Shown here piece after piece: positions 1 through 5,458 of a stretch of DNA of 8,698 nt (position 1 is its first letter; every line of letters begins with the position of its first letter). Where the stretch lies: NCBI GenBank assembly GCA_024277475.1, contig JAJRVC010000272.1, positions 1-8,698 of the forward strand. Direction: 5' to 3'. Source of the stretch: Deltaproteobacteria bacterium. GTDB lineage: Bacteria; Desulfobacterota; Desulfobacteria; Desulfobacterales; JAFDCJ01. The position numbers were made by a program, and so were the translations under genes. The notes beneath the pieces are model-generated. The model worked only from the letters and a program-made list of their open reading frames with translations, did no database searches and was not told the DNA's origin.

Positions 1-110
1 AAGCCGCCGGCATCGATCAGATTTGCACCCGTCAAGCATGCCCTCGCGGTAACGGTAGAACCTTTTAAATTCTCATCCCGACAGGTCGGGGTGGCTTATG
101 AATTGAGTTA
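1..110. repeat. 110-bp exact direct repeat, copy 1 (cut by window start)
   Basis: Positions 1-110 are identical to 1976-2085, in the same orientation. The right boundary is clear: after GAGTTA this copy continues with GTTAGC and the other with ATGTCA. The left boundary lies outside the window, so the true repeat may be longer and could include another copy of the zinc-ribbon gene found left of copy 2. The repeat contains the palindrome CCCGACAGGTCGGG (77-90), extendable to a 9-bp stem. It shows no transposase and no tRNA-like fold. What it is remains unknown; a duplicated segment or a small mobile element are both possible. Confidence 0.9.
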
Positions 111-158
111 GTTAGCTCAAACAACACGAATTGCGGCTACCTGGGCTGGAGGAAGCCA

Positions 159-547
159 TTGTTCGGCTTATATCGGCTTATAATGGACAGTCGTTGGCAT
201 AAAGTTGACAGGCTGGCCTGTCAGGGAACTTTTTTGCCTGTATTCCGGCCTGAAATGGGGTTTTTTAGACAGGACAGTGGGAATCTGCGGATGACCGCTA
301 AGGGATTGGGTTGGGAGAAACAGAAAATTTCTCAGTTGATTACGTCCATCGGCAATCTGGCAACCGTCTTGGAAACCACCCCTTGGCAGTGGTAGCGGAT
401 GACCCGGATAACCGTATTTTAGAATGCACTTTAGAGGCGGGAGCGGATTTTTTAATCACCGGAGATAAACACTTGCTCAAATTGAGGAATTACGAAAATT
501 TTGAAATTATCAACTTTTCTCTCGATATTTCACCAACCTCCCGTTGA
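159..547 (+). pseudogene. Broken PIN-domain toxin gene (COG1569 / TIGR00305-like)
   Basis: This is the remains of a PIN-domain ribonuclease of the type annotated as 'putative toxin-antitoxin system toxin component, PIN family'. The first frame (159-395) ends with a recognisable helical stretch (LGWEKQKISQLI, then GNLATVLE). A second frame picks up with VVADDPDNRILE and GADFLITGDKHLL, which is the C-terminal catalytic core of the family, and stops at 547. The two parts are in different frames, so a frameshift lies at about 365-390. The N-terminal DTN segment with the first catalytic Asp is missing, and the part before about 210 is not recognisable. I infer a non-functional remnant. No antitoxin is visible immediately upstream, only the 110-bp repeat. 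Confidence 0.7.
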
Positions 548-621
548 ATAGTCCAGTATTGCCTCGGCACGGCAGCCGTTTATACGGATACGCTATTTAT
601 TATGTCTATTCTATAAAAGGC

Positions 622-650
622 TTGACTTTTAAAACGTACGTATTTATATG
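622..650 (+). promoter_or_regulatory. Sigma-70-type promoter of the Phd/PIN pair
   Basis: TTGACT (622-627) and TATATG (645-650) are separated by 17 bp and lie just before the antitoxin ribosome binding site. Both hexamers are close to consensus and the spacing is ideal. Transcription would start around 657, so the leader is very short and the start point falls close to the Shine-Dalgarno sequence. Confidence 0.5.
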
Positions 651-653
651 TAC
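636..653. promoter_or_regulatory. Candidate autoregulatory operator (imperfect palindrome)
   Basis: GTACGTATTTATATGTAC is an imperfect palindrome with 7 of 9 arm positions complementary. It overlaps the -10 hexamer of the toxin-antitoxin promoter. Phd/YefM antitoxins are known to bind palindromes over their own promoter, so this is the obvious candidate site. Binding is an inference. Confidence 0.35.
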
Positions 654-673
654 ATAAAGGAGGTGATGCGTAT

Positions 674-907
674 ATGGAGATCAACGCTGCAGAGTTTCGC
701 GCTAACTGCTTTAAGATCCTCGATGAAGTCAAGCTAACCCACAGGGAGATTGTCATCACCAAACGCGGTGAGCCGATAGCAAAGCTGGTTCACATTGGCC
801 GACAAAAAGAAAAAGACCCGCTGCTTGGTGCGATGGAGGGCCTAGTTGAAACCATTGGTGATCTAACCGAACCGGTAATCGATGATAAAGCCTGGGAGCT
901 TGACTAA
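674..907 (+). CDS. Type II antitoxin, Phd/YefM family
   Basis: This 77-aa protein should neutralise the PIN toxin encoded directly downstream and repress the operon through its N-terminal DNA-binding domain. The N-terminus (MEINAAEFRAN) and the stretch IVITKRGEPIAKLV are typical of the Phd/YefM fold. The acidic C-terminal part (about 48-77, with a GDLTEP stretch and a Trp near the end) is the usual toxin-wrapping tail. The start is fixed by a strong AAGGAGGT at 657-664, 9 nt upstream. Its TAA stop ends 3 nt before the toxin ATG, so translation is probably coupled. Family assignment is firm; the pairing follows from the arrangement and is standard for such modules. Confidence 0.9.
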   Translation: MEINAAEFRANCFKILDEVKLTHREIVITKRGEPIAKLVHIGRQKEKDPLLGAMEGLVETIGDLTEPVIDDKAWELD

Positions 908-910
908 AAA

Positions 911-1303
911 ATGATCTTGCTGGATACGCATACCTGGATTTGGTCGCATAGCGCAACTACGCTTCTGTCCGATGACGTTAAAAAACGGATAAAAAAAACC
1001 CTGACAGATCAACGTGCAATCGCCTCAATTTCCATCTGGGAATTTGCAATGATGGTGGTCAAGGGGCGTATTAATGTGAAAATTGAGCCCAAGCTATGGC
1101 TGGACAATGCGATCAAAAATAGTGGTCTAAAAGTAATCGAATTATCACCCGAAATCGCAATAGAATCATGCAACCTTCCAGGCGATTTCCATAAAGATCC
1201 GGCTGATCAAATCATTGTGGCCACGGCGAGGATCCATAATTTAACCCTTCTAACAAAGGACCGAAAAATTCTCAGGTACCGACATGTAAATGCCCACTGG
1301 TAA
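911..1303 (+). CDS. PIN-domain ribonuclease toxin (VapC-like, COG3744 type)
   Basis: This 130-aa PIN-domain protein is the predicted toxin of the pair, a metal-dependent RNase that would cleave RNA when not bound by its antitoxin. The acidic catalytic set appears intact: D5 in LLDTHTW, E44 in SIWEF, D99 in DPADQIIVATA and D117 in LLTKDRKI. Length and motif order match the short PIN toxins that pair with Phd-type antitoxins. It starts 3 nt after the antitoxin stop, without a clear Shine-Dalgarno of its own, which fits translational coupling and lower toxin synthesis. Unlike the PIN remnant at 159-547, nothing suggests damage. The target RNA cannot be read from the sequence. Confidence 0.9.
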   Translation: MILLDTHTWIWSHSATTLLSDDVKKRIKKTLTDQRAIASISIWEFAMMVVKGRINVKIEPKLWLDNAIKNSGLKVIELSPEIAIESCNLPGDFHKDPADQIIVATARIHNLTLLTKDRKILRYRHVNAHW

Positions 1304-1360
1304 CTGCAAAAAGATAAAGATAAGAGATGGCTGAGGTTTTTCAACCTGGAACATTGCTTG

Positions 1361-1390
1361 TGGGGTCGAAGCCCAAAGGGCGGGGCCCCA
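1361..1390. other. Hairpin downstream of the PIN toxin
   Basis: The arms TGGGG/CCCCA and GCCC/GGGC enclose an AAA loop, with an unpaired internal section. No T-run follows on the plus strand, so it is not a standard intrinsic terminator. It may still mark the 3' end of the toxin mRNA. It is followed at 1391-1402 by AACCCTGAACCG, which recurs at 2985-2996. Confidence 0.3.
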
Positions 1391-1423
1391 AACCCTGAAC
1401 CGCTCAACATAGAATAGAGCATC

Positions 1424-1975
1424 TTATAATTCTAAGCCGCACCCACTGCAAAATCTCTCACCATCCTCGACGGGTTTCCCACAATTGCGGCAGAATTCAG
1501 CCCGCGATTGCTTTTCAGCCCCTGAATCATCAGACTTGCGGATGTAAGATGATGGACGACGGGAGGTAGTCTGCCAGATCAAGCAAGACCACTAAGAGGA
1601 TGAAACCACCGCTGACAACAGCCGCTAAAGCCCAGTTGAAGCCGGAGCCAGTACTTGGCGCGGCGGGTAATGCAGGGGTTTGGATGCTGGTATTTGGAGG
1701 AGGTAAACTTGTCGCCGATAAATGCGGGCAACAGCGTTGAGTCGGGCGGCTTCAGGCAAAGGTAGGGTGATCGCGGCAGGAAACCTGGTATCTCCCGGGA
1801 GTGTGCCGGTCATCAAAGCCAGGGCGGACGTCTTGTCATAGTTAGGCCAAATTTCAATATCAAGCGAGTCAATGACGGATACCGGGTTTTGTGCAAAGCT
1901 CGCGGCCATGGGCATCATCGATAAAAAATCAGTGGCACAAATGACTTGCGTTTCATTCCACTCTTCCTTAATCAT
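1424..1975 (-). pseudogene. Decayed secreted/membrane protein with C-terminal zinc ribbon
   Basis: Three minus-strand frames together describe one gene. The first (from ATG at 1975) gives a signal-peptide-like stretch (FLSMMPMAASFAQ), then SLDIEIWPNYDK and ITLPLPEAARLNAVA. A second frame gives a Pro-rich linker (LPPPNTSIQTPALPAAP) and a membrane segment (ALAAVVSGGFILLVVLL). A third frame gives RPSSYIRKSDD and a double-CxxC zinc ribbon (FCRNCGKPVEDGERFCSGCG), ending at 1424. As I recall, full-length relatives (about 300 aa, for example in Chloroflexota) have the same order with a further beta-rich section between LNAVA and the linker, which is missing here. So the gene has an internal deletion plus at least two frameshifts, and its 5' end abuts the 110-bp repeat. 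Relatives often sit near cytochrome c maturation genes; that is recollection, not shown here. Confidence 0.65.
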
Positions 1976-2085
1976 AAGCCGCCGGCATCGATCAGATTTG
2001 CACCCGTCAAGCATGCCCTCGCGGTAACGGTAGAACCTTTTAAATTCTCATCCCGACAGGTCGGGGTGGCTTATGAATTGAGTTA
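1976..2085. repeat. 110-bp exact direct repeat, copy 2
   Basis: This copy is identical to 1-110 over 110 bases. Here both flanks are visible. TCATAAGCCGCC at the left edge (1972-1983) pairs with GGTGGCTTATGA near the right edge (about 2065-2076) as an inverted repeat with one mismatch, so the unit looks like a small element with inverted ends. The internal palindrome CCCGACAGGTCGGG lies at 2052-2065. It abuts the 5' end of the decayed zinc-ribbon gene. Confidence 0.9.
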
Positions 2086-2105
2086 ATGTCATTCCAAGAA
2101 GTATC

Positions 2106-2260
2106 TCACCGCAGAGCCGCCGAGTACGCAAAAATTATTTTAAATTTTCTTTCTCAGCATTCTCCCGCCGGGGCGTAGGCCATTAGTAGGCCCTATGGCT
2201 TCCGGCTCGTAGAGCGAGCCTACAGCTCGGAGAGGCCGGAGGCTGCGAACTCTGCGGTGA
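2106..2260. repeat. 155-bp palindromic intergenic element with 11-bp inverted ends
   Basis: TCACCGCAGAG (2106-2116) and CTCTGCGGTGA (2250-2260) are perfect inverted repeats bounding a non-coding stretch. Inside is a perfect hairpin GGCTCG-TAGAG-CGAGCC (2204-2220), nested within TCCGG (2201-2205) and CCGGA (2236-2240). It lies just after the triple stop of the selenoprotein gene. The shape resembles MITE- or REP-like elements; repeats beginning with ACCGCAGAG are common in some deltaproteobacterial genomes. A lone CCGCAGAGG also occurs at 6832-6840. No coding frame was recognised inside. Confidence 0.55.
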
Positions 2261-2267
2261 ACTATTA

Positions 2268-2765
2268 CTACGAACCGAATTTTCGGTCGATCTCATTTCT
2301 AATTTCCGCTACAGTTGCTCCCTTGGCGTGCATTCGAGACGCTAACTGCGCCTCATCTGTACAGATATTTCATGTGGATGCATGCGTATCGACATAACAG
2401 CTCAGCAAGTTTTTGTGGCCGAAATTTTCCCGGCATCGGCAATAACAATAGAGACGATCTAGTACCTCCGGTATCGCACGAGCTATCTCGTACGCGCTCC
2501 TGACCTTGCCGGAAAACCTCTGCGGCAATAGTGTCGGTCTATTCTCTCGCAGGTTGATATTTTCCTTTTTCAATTCTGTGAGTTCAGGGGATTGGGTTAA
2601 AGGTTTTTCTCCCTGATATATAAAATAGGCACCGGTGAGAACCAGAACGCCGCCCGCTATGTAGGCGAGCAAAGGGTACTTAGACCTCTTTTTTGTCTCC
2701 GGTGCCGTTTGCTTGGGTCTGGTGGTACGTTTTTTCGGTAGATTCTTTTTTTTCTTTTTTGCCAT
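2268..2765 (-). CDS. PCYCGC-family selenoprotein (in-frame TGA read as Sec), membrane-anchored
   Basis: If the TGA at 2372-2370 is read as selenocysteine, this gene encodes 165 aa. It has a basic N-terminus (1-29), one membrane anchor (about 31-50, LLAYIAGGVLVLTGAYFIY), a charged linker, then the PCYCGC-type domain: YCYCRC (106-111), H117, C123, H128, Sec132 and C135. Relatives carry Cys at the Sec site in a CxxC motif followed by an acidic DEA-like stretch; here the order is U-N-I-C-T-D-E-A. The frame runs 33 codons past the TGA and ends at TAG-TAA-TAG. A SECIS-like hairpin follows the TGA. SD AAGGA lies about 8 nt before the ATG. Stopping at the TGA would give 131 aa without the last two ligands. 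The role is probably thiol/selenol redox or metal binding outside the membrane, consistent with neighbouring CcmH, CcdA and TlpA. The alternative is a nonsense mutation. Confidence 0.8.
2336..2354 (-). promoter_or_regulatory. Bacterial SECIS-like hairpin
   Basis: On the minus strand GAGGCGC and GCGTCTC form a 7-bp stem (one G-U pair) closing a five-base loop AGTTA. The loop has G at its second position, 23 nt after the TGA. Bacterial SECIS elements recognised by SelB have a short stem and a small apical loop with a G among its first two bases, at about 16-37 nt from the UGA. All three requirements are met. The element lies inside the coding frame, as usual in bacteria. Confidence 0.7.
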
Positions 2766-2786
2766 AGTAATATTCCTTTTGTAACC

Positions 2787-2819
2787 GTTCAGGGGTTCAA
2801 GGTTCAGAGGTTCAGGGTT
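2787..2819. repeat. Short tandem GGTTCA-type repeat
   Basis: Four slightly varying units of GGTTCA followed by one or two purines lie in a row upstream of the selenoprotein ribosome binding site. The last unit, GGTTCAGGGTT (2809-2819), has its exact inverse AACCCTGAACC at 2985-2995, and AACCCTGAACC also occurs at 1391-1401. They behave like a dispersed intergenic repeat family. No function is evident. Confidence 0.55.
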
Positions 2820-2837
2820 AACGTCAAATCTGAACCG

Positions 2838-3002
2838 TTAATTCTTGCCATACAAATCCGGATACTTTGCGCCCGGTTGCAAATTCAACGTATAAAGCTC
2901 TGACCTGCCGTGCCACGTCGGGAGGCCAAAAGTATCAGCTCGTCCACGAGCAGGGTCAACGAAGAGCGATAACCGTGAACGTTGAACCCTGAACCGATCA
3001 CT
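2838..3002 (-). pseudogene. Unrecognised coding-looking C-terminal fragment
   Basis: Between ccmH and the selenoprotein gene the minus strand has an open frame of 54 codons with protein-like composition (segments DPARGRADTFGLPTWHGR and LYTLNLQPGAKYPDLYGKN), ending in TAA. It has no ATG or GTG start; the frame opens after a TAA at 3005-3003. Its first codons run through the GGTTCAGGG-type repeat, suggesting that the original 5' end was replaced by the repeat. I do not recognise the family. It is either the tail of a lost gene or chance; the regular, polar, Pro/Gly-rich ending makes me favour a remnant. It is not in frame with ccmH, so it is not a ccmH extension. Confidence 0.35.
2938..2951. 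other. Small perfect hairpin
   Basis: GCTCGTCCACGAGC is a 14-base perfect palindrome-type hairpin in the gap after ccmH, inside the coding-looking fragment. No T-run follows on either strand. It could be an mRNA structure between ccmH and the selenoprotein gene or be incidental. Confidence 0.2.
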
Positions 3003-3009
3003 TTAGGTC

Positions 3010-3501
3010 CTATAACCCTTCGCCGAATTGCTTTAATTCTTTTTCCAGACGCTCTTTGTATTCGGAGAACCGGTCCTCATCAAAATGGGCGCCTGGTGTC
3101 GCCTGCACCCTGGTAGACCAGTGACGAATCAGAAAATATATTCCAATGGCCGCGAGGGCGACGAATACGAATGGCAAAAACCATAATATCAGGTTGAATC
3201 CCTTTTTATTGGGCTTAGCCATGATTCGTTCCCCGTAACGGCTTTCAAAGTATTGTAATATTTCTTCTTTGGTTTTGCCCTGGCGCAGCTTTTTTAAGAC
3301 CAGATCGCGCATCTGACTGCTGGTTTCGTTACTGGATTGTGCGATGGTTTGACCCGCGCAGAGAGGGCACATAATAAGACTGTAGATTTCTCTGGCCGTC
3401 TTTTGCAAGGCTTCTTCTTCCAGGTTCCGGGCCGTAACCGACAGGCCTGACAGGGGCAGGGTTAAAAGCGCCAATCCGATAATGATGATTTTGTATTTCA
3501 T
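3010..3501 (-). CDS. ccmH: Cytochrome c-type biogenesis protein CcmH/CycL
   Basis: This 163-aa protein is a membrane-anchored thiol oxidoreductase that in system I cytochrome c maturation keeps apocytochrome CxxCH cysteines reduced for haem attachment. It has an N-terminal signal/anchor (1-24), then the family signature LIMCPLCAGQ with C45 and C48, and a helical section ending in YGERIMAKPNKKGFN. A second membrane segment follows (about 103-124, LILWFLPFVFVALAAIGIYFLI), then a charged tail. An upstream in-frame ATG at 3534 exists, but the ATG at 3501 is preferred: it lies 2 nt after the ccdA stop and gives a normal signal sequence. The likely SD (GGAGGA, about 14 nt away) is inside the ccdA end. 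No other ccm genes are in the window, so this copy may serve another thiol-reduction role with TlpA and CcdA. Confidence 0.9.
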   Translation of the reverse strand: MKYKIIIIGLALLTLPLSGLSVTARNLEEEALQKTAREIYSLIMCPLCAGQTIAQSSNETSSQMRDLVLKKLRQGKTKEEILQYFESRYGERIMAKPNKKGFNLILWFLPFVFVALAAIGIYFLIRHWSTRVQATPGAHFDEDRFSEYKERLEKELKQFGEGL

Positions 3502-3503
3502 TT

Positions 3504-4256
3504 TTATAGGAACACTCCTCCTTTGGTTATCCAATAGTACATCTGGTAGAATCCGGATATCAGCAACAAGGCACCTGCAATTCGGCCCATGTAGGGTAAG
3601 ACGCGGCGCAAATAAGTTGCCAGCCCTCCTTTGAAGACAGCGAGACTTAAAGCCAGCGATGTCAGCACAGCTCCCATTCCCAGCGAATAGCTGAAGAATT
3701 GAAAAAGACCGTTTGAAAAGCCCTGAGATTTAATAGCACTTCCCACCACCACCAAAAATACGGGGAGCGTACAACCCAAAGAGGCCATCCCATACCCGAT
3801 ACCAAAGAGAAAGTAGGTGTTGAACCCCTGAGATTCAGGAGTGCCTATCAGGTTCGCAAGGCGGGCAGGAAGCGCCGTATGCACTGATTTTCCAGCCAGT
3901 AAAAATAGGCCGAGGCAAGCCAGGACAACCCCGACGAACAAACCGAGCCAGGGCAGATACTGCATGAGAAGGTAGCCCCCTGCCCAGATGATCACGCCGA
4001 CAAAGGAAAAAAGGACCGTAAATCCTAAGGTCACCGCTGTTCCAATAAGCAGCGCTCTGCCACCTCTGAGTAAAAAATTTCCGGATGCAGTACCTCCATC
4101 CCGGTCACCCAGATAGAGAGATAGATACGCCGGCAGCAGGGAAAAACCGCACGGATTAACTGTTGACACCATACCTGCCCCGAAAGAATACCCAAAGGGA
4201 AGCAAGACGGCCAAAGCATTCATCCAGTTGGCCAGAAAGATCTGTATTGCAGTCAT
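3504..4256 (-). CDS. ccdA: CcdA/DsbD-type thiol-disulfide electron transporter
   Basis: This 250-aa polytopic inner-membrane protein passes electrons from cytoplasmic thioredoxin to periplasmic thiol proteins such as TlpA/ResA and CcmH. About six membrane segments can be traced. The two redox cysteines are present: C36 in TVNPCGFSLLPAYLSLYLG (segment 1) and C162 in GMASLGCTLPVFL (segment 4). Size and motifs match the short CcdA class rather than full-length DsbD. Its ATG overlaps the tlpA stop by one base (TAATG), and its stop lies 2 nt before ccmH, so the three genes form one translationally coupled unit. Electrons most likely flow CcdA to TlpA and/or CcmH, and perhaps to the selenoprotein downstream. 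Confidence 0.92.
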   Translation of the reverse strand: MTAIQIFLANWMNALAVLLPFGYSFGAGMVSTVNPCGFSLLPAYLSLYLGDRDGGTASGNFLLRGGRALLIGTAVTLGFTVLFSFVGVIIWAGGYLLMQYLPWLGLFVGVVLACLGLFLLAGKSVHTALPARLANLIGTPESQGFNTYFLFGIGYGMASLGCTLPVFLVVVGSAIKSQGFSNGLFQFFSYSLGMGAVLTSLALSLAVFKGGLATYLRRVLPYMGRIAGALLLISGFYQMYYWITKGGVFL

Positions 4257-4807
4257 TACATGATTTCCTCAATTGACCTGATAAGCACGCTTTTCTCTAT
4301 GGCACCAACCCAGCGACGAACGATCTCTCCATCTCTGGAAACGAAGAAAGTAACCGGAAGACCTGAAACTCCGTAGTCGATGCTGATCTCTCCGGTCGGG
4401 TCCGGTCCGTTGGGATAAGTGATACCGAATTCCCGGATAAAGTTCAGGGCATCTTCCTTCCGGTCCTGGATATCCACCCCAATAAAGATTACGCCACGAT
4501 TCTTATAGGCTCGCCACGTTCTTTCCATGAGCGAGGCTTCAAGCCTGCAGGGGGGACACCAGGATGCCCAGAAGTTTATGACAACCGGCTTGCCCTTCAG
4601 GTCCGCCAGAGAAATCGTGGTTCCACTGAAGCTCGTCAAGGTGAAGTCAGGTGCCGAACGATTTACCATGGTGATGCCACTAAGTCCGGTTATGGGTTTC
4701 TTGTTTAGTATGCCCCATACTAAAAACCCCAAAAAGCCGACAAAAACCAACACAGCAATGGTTAACGCAAATTTTCGAAAAAATATCTTTTGTTCCTTAT
4801 CTCTCAT
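4256..4807 (-). CDS. Membrane-anchored thioredoxin-like protein, TlpA/ResA family
   Basis: This 183-aa periplasmic thiol-disulfide oxidoreductase is held by an N-terminal anchor (about 12-34). The thioredoxin fold starts with [11 protein letters not shown]. The active site WCPPC has C84 and C87, and GLPVTFF places the cis-proline at P151. The family reduces disulfides in apocytochrome c or other exported proteins, using electrons from CcdA. It is the first gene of the coupled tlpA-ccdA-ccmH set and ends in TAATG overlapping ccdA. The start is supported by GAGG a few bases upstream. It could equally be called ResA or CcmG-like; the sequence does not settle which substrate it serves. Confidence 0.92.
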   Translation of the reverse strand: MRDKEQKIFFRKFALTIAVLVFVGFLGFLVWGILNKKPITGLSGITMVNRSAPDFTLTSFSGTTISLADLKGKPVVINFWASWCPPCRLEASLMERTWRAYKNRGVIFIGVDIQDRKEDALNFIREFGITYPNGPDPTGEISIDYGVSGLPVTFFVSRDGEIVRRWVGAIEKSVLIRSIEEIM

Positions 4808-4853
4808 AAATCCTCATAAGACGTTATCCTAAGACCGCAAAGCACAGGCTATA

Positions 4854-4865
4854 TTTTCATGAAAA
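4854..4865. promoter_or_regulatory. Palindromic site TTTTCATGAAAA upstream of tlpA
   Basis: A perfect 12-bp palindrome lies about 47 bp before the tlpA start. Its core TTCATGAA recurs at 4895-4902 and at 5308-5315, the latter over the start of the neighbouring membrane-protein gene. These are the only copies I found in the window. They look like a possible operator pair (39 bp apart) plus a third site. No regulator is known for them. Confidence 0.3.
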
Positions 4866-4894
4866 CACGCGTTGATGCTAAAAAAGAGGACAAA

Positions 4895-4902
4895 TTCATG
4901 AA
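4895..4902. promoter_or_regulatory. Second TTCATGAA palindrome in the tlpA leader
   Basis: This core lies in a longer imperfect palindrome (AAATTCATGAAATTT, 4892-4906), centred 39 bp from the site at 4854-4865. The stretch 4808-4958 contains no gene and no convincing sigma-70 promoter that I could place, so these palindromes are its main visible content. Confidence 0.3.
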
Positions 4903-4958
4903 ATTTTCGGGCTGTCTGAGACAATATGAAATTATTCCGATGAATTGGTCATGATTAT

Positions 4959-5312
4959 TTAGTAAGAAAATCGAGGAGGCTTAAAGAGGGCCCGATAGGC
5001 TCCAGGTGGTATGAATTGCCTGTCTCTGACAAAAAAAAGACCGGACAGAGGCAAAACAAAAAGAGCGGACAACACAATGGCAGTCTGGACAAATGAATGG
5101 TATAAAAAGGGACAGCTTCCGTCCCTGGGGGAATTGAGGCCGAGATCACCTGAAACACAATAAGATGAGCACAATGTGATAACCGCAATGCTGCCCACAA
5201 GAATGCCGATGCTGATAACTATGATGAGATTTTTTTTATTCAAAATACTCAATACATTCCTTTGATATATTCCGCTCACAGCCAAATCGCCTTTACTAAT
5301 GCAATTATTCAT
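4959..5312 (-). CDS. Hypothetical cysteine-containing membrane protein
   Basis: I do not recognise this 117-aa protein. It has two membrane segments (about 29-48, LIIVISIGILVGSIAVITLC, and about 77-95, TAIVLSALFVLPLSGLFFV). Between them lies a short loop with C48, C52, C67 and H72 (CSSYC, then GSCPFLYH), which probably faces the periplasm and could bind a metal or form a disulfide. The start is supported by AAAGGAG about 11 nt upstream. It sits between the metal-ligand-rich genes and the tlpA-ccdA-ccmH set, all on one strand, so a link to envelope thiol or metal chemistry is plausible but unproven. The start codon overlaps an ATTCATGAAT palindrome also seen upstream of tlpA. Confidence 0.7.
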   Translation of the reverse strand: MNNCISKGDLAVSGIYQRNVLSILNKKNLIIVISIGILVGSIAVITLCSSYCVSGDLGLNSPRDGSCPFLYHSFVQTAIVLSALFVLPLSGLFFVRDRQFIPPGAYRALFKPPRFSY

Positions 5313-5402
5313 GAATAAAGTTTCTCCTTTATACCTACCTTGTGGTATAAAATCAAGAATTTTATATAATTCGGTGATATTCGTGATCGAAGCCTAACCC
5401 CG

Positions 5403-5424
5403 GATTCACCGAAGGCGGAGAATC
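5403..5424. other. Hairpin between the NfeD-type gene and the membrane-protein gene
   Basis: GATTC and GAATC arms, one mismatch, then CCG/CGG close a four-base loop. It lies 35 nt after the NfeD-type stop on the minus strand. No T-run follows, so it is a poor intrinsic terminator; it may stabilise or process the mRNA between these genes. Confidence 0.3.
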
Positions 5425-5458
5425 AGGCATGCAATCATAAAACGCCCTTGATTGACCA

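Noticed and set aside
1..110. tRNA or integron attC site in the 110-bp repeat
   Set aside because: No cloverleaf or T-arm consensus is visible. The expected GTTRRRY/RYYYAAC core boxes are not placed as in attC sites, although folding should be checked by computation.
2106..2260. CRISPR array
   Set aside because: There is only one pair of inverted ends, with no regularly spaced direct repeats.
3010..3534. Upstream ATG at 3534 as the ccmH start
   Set aside because: It would overlap ccdA by 31 nt and add 11 polar residues before a normal signal peptide. The ATG at 3501 sits 2 nt after the ccdA stop.
5316..5345. TTGATT-17 bp-TATAAA on the minus strand as a promoter for the 117-aa membrane protein
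   Set aside because: The -10 hexamer would overlap the Shine-Dalgarno, so the transcript would start at or after it and lose the ribosome binding site.
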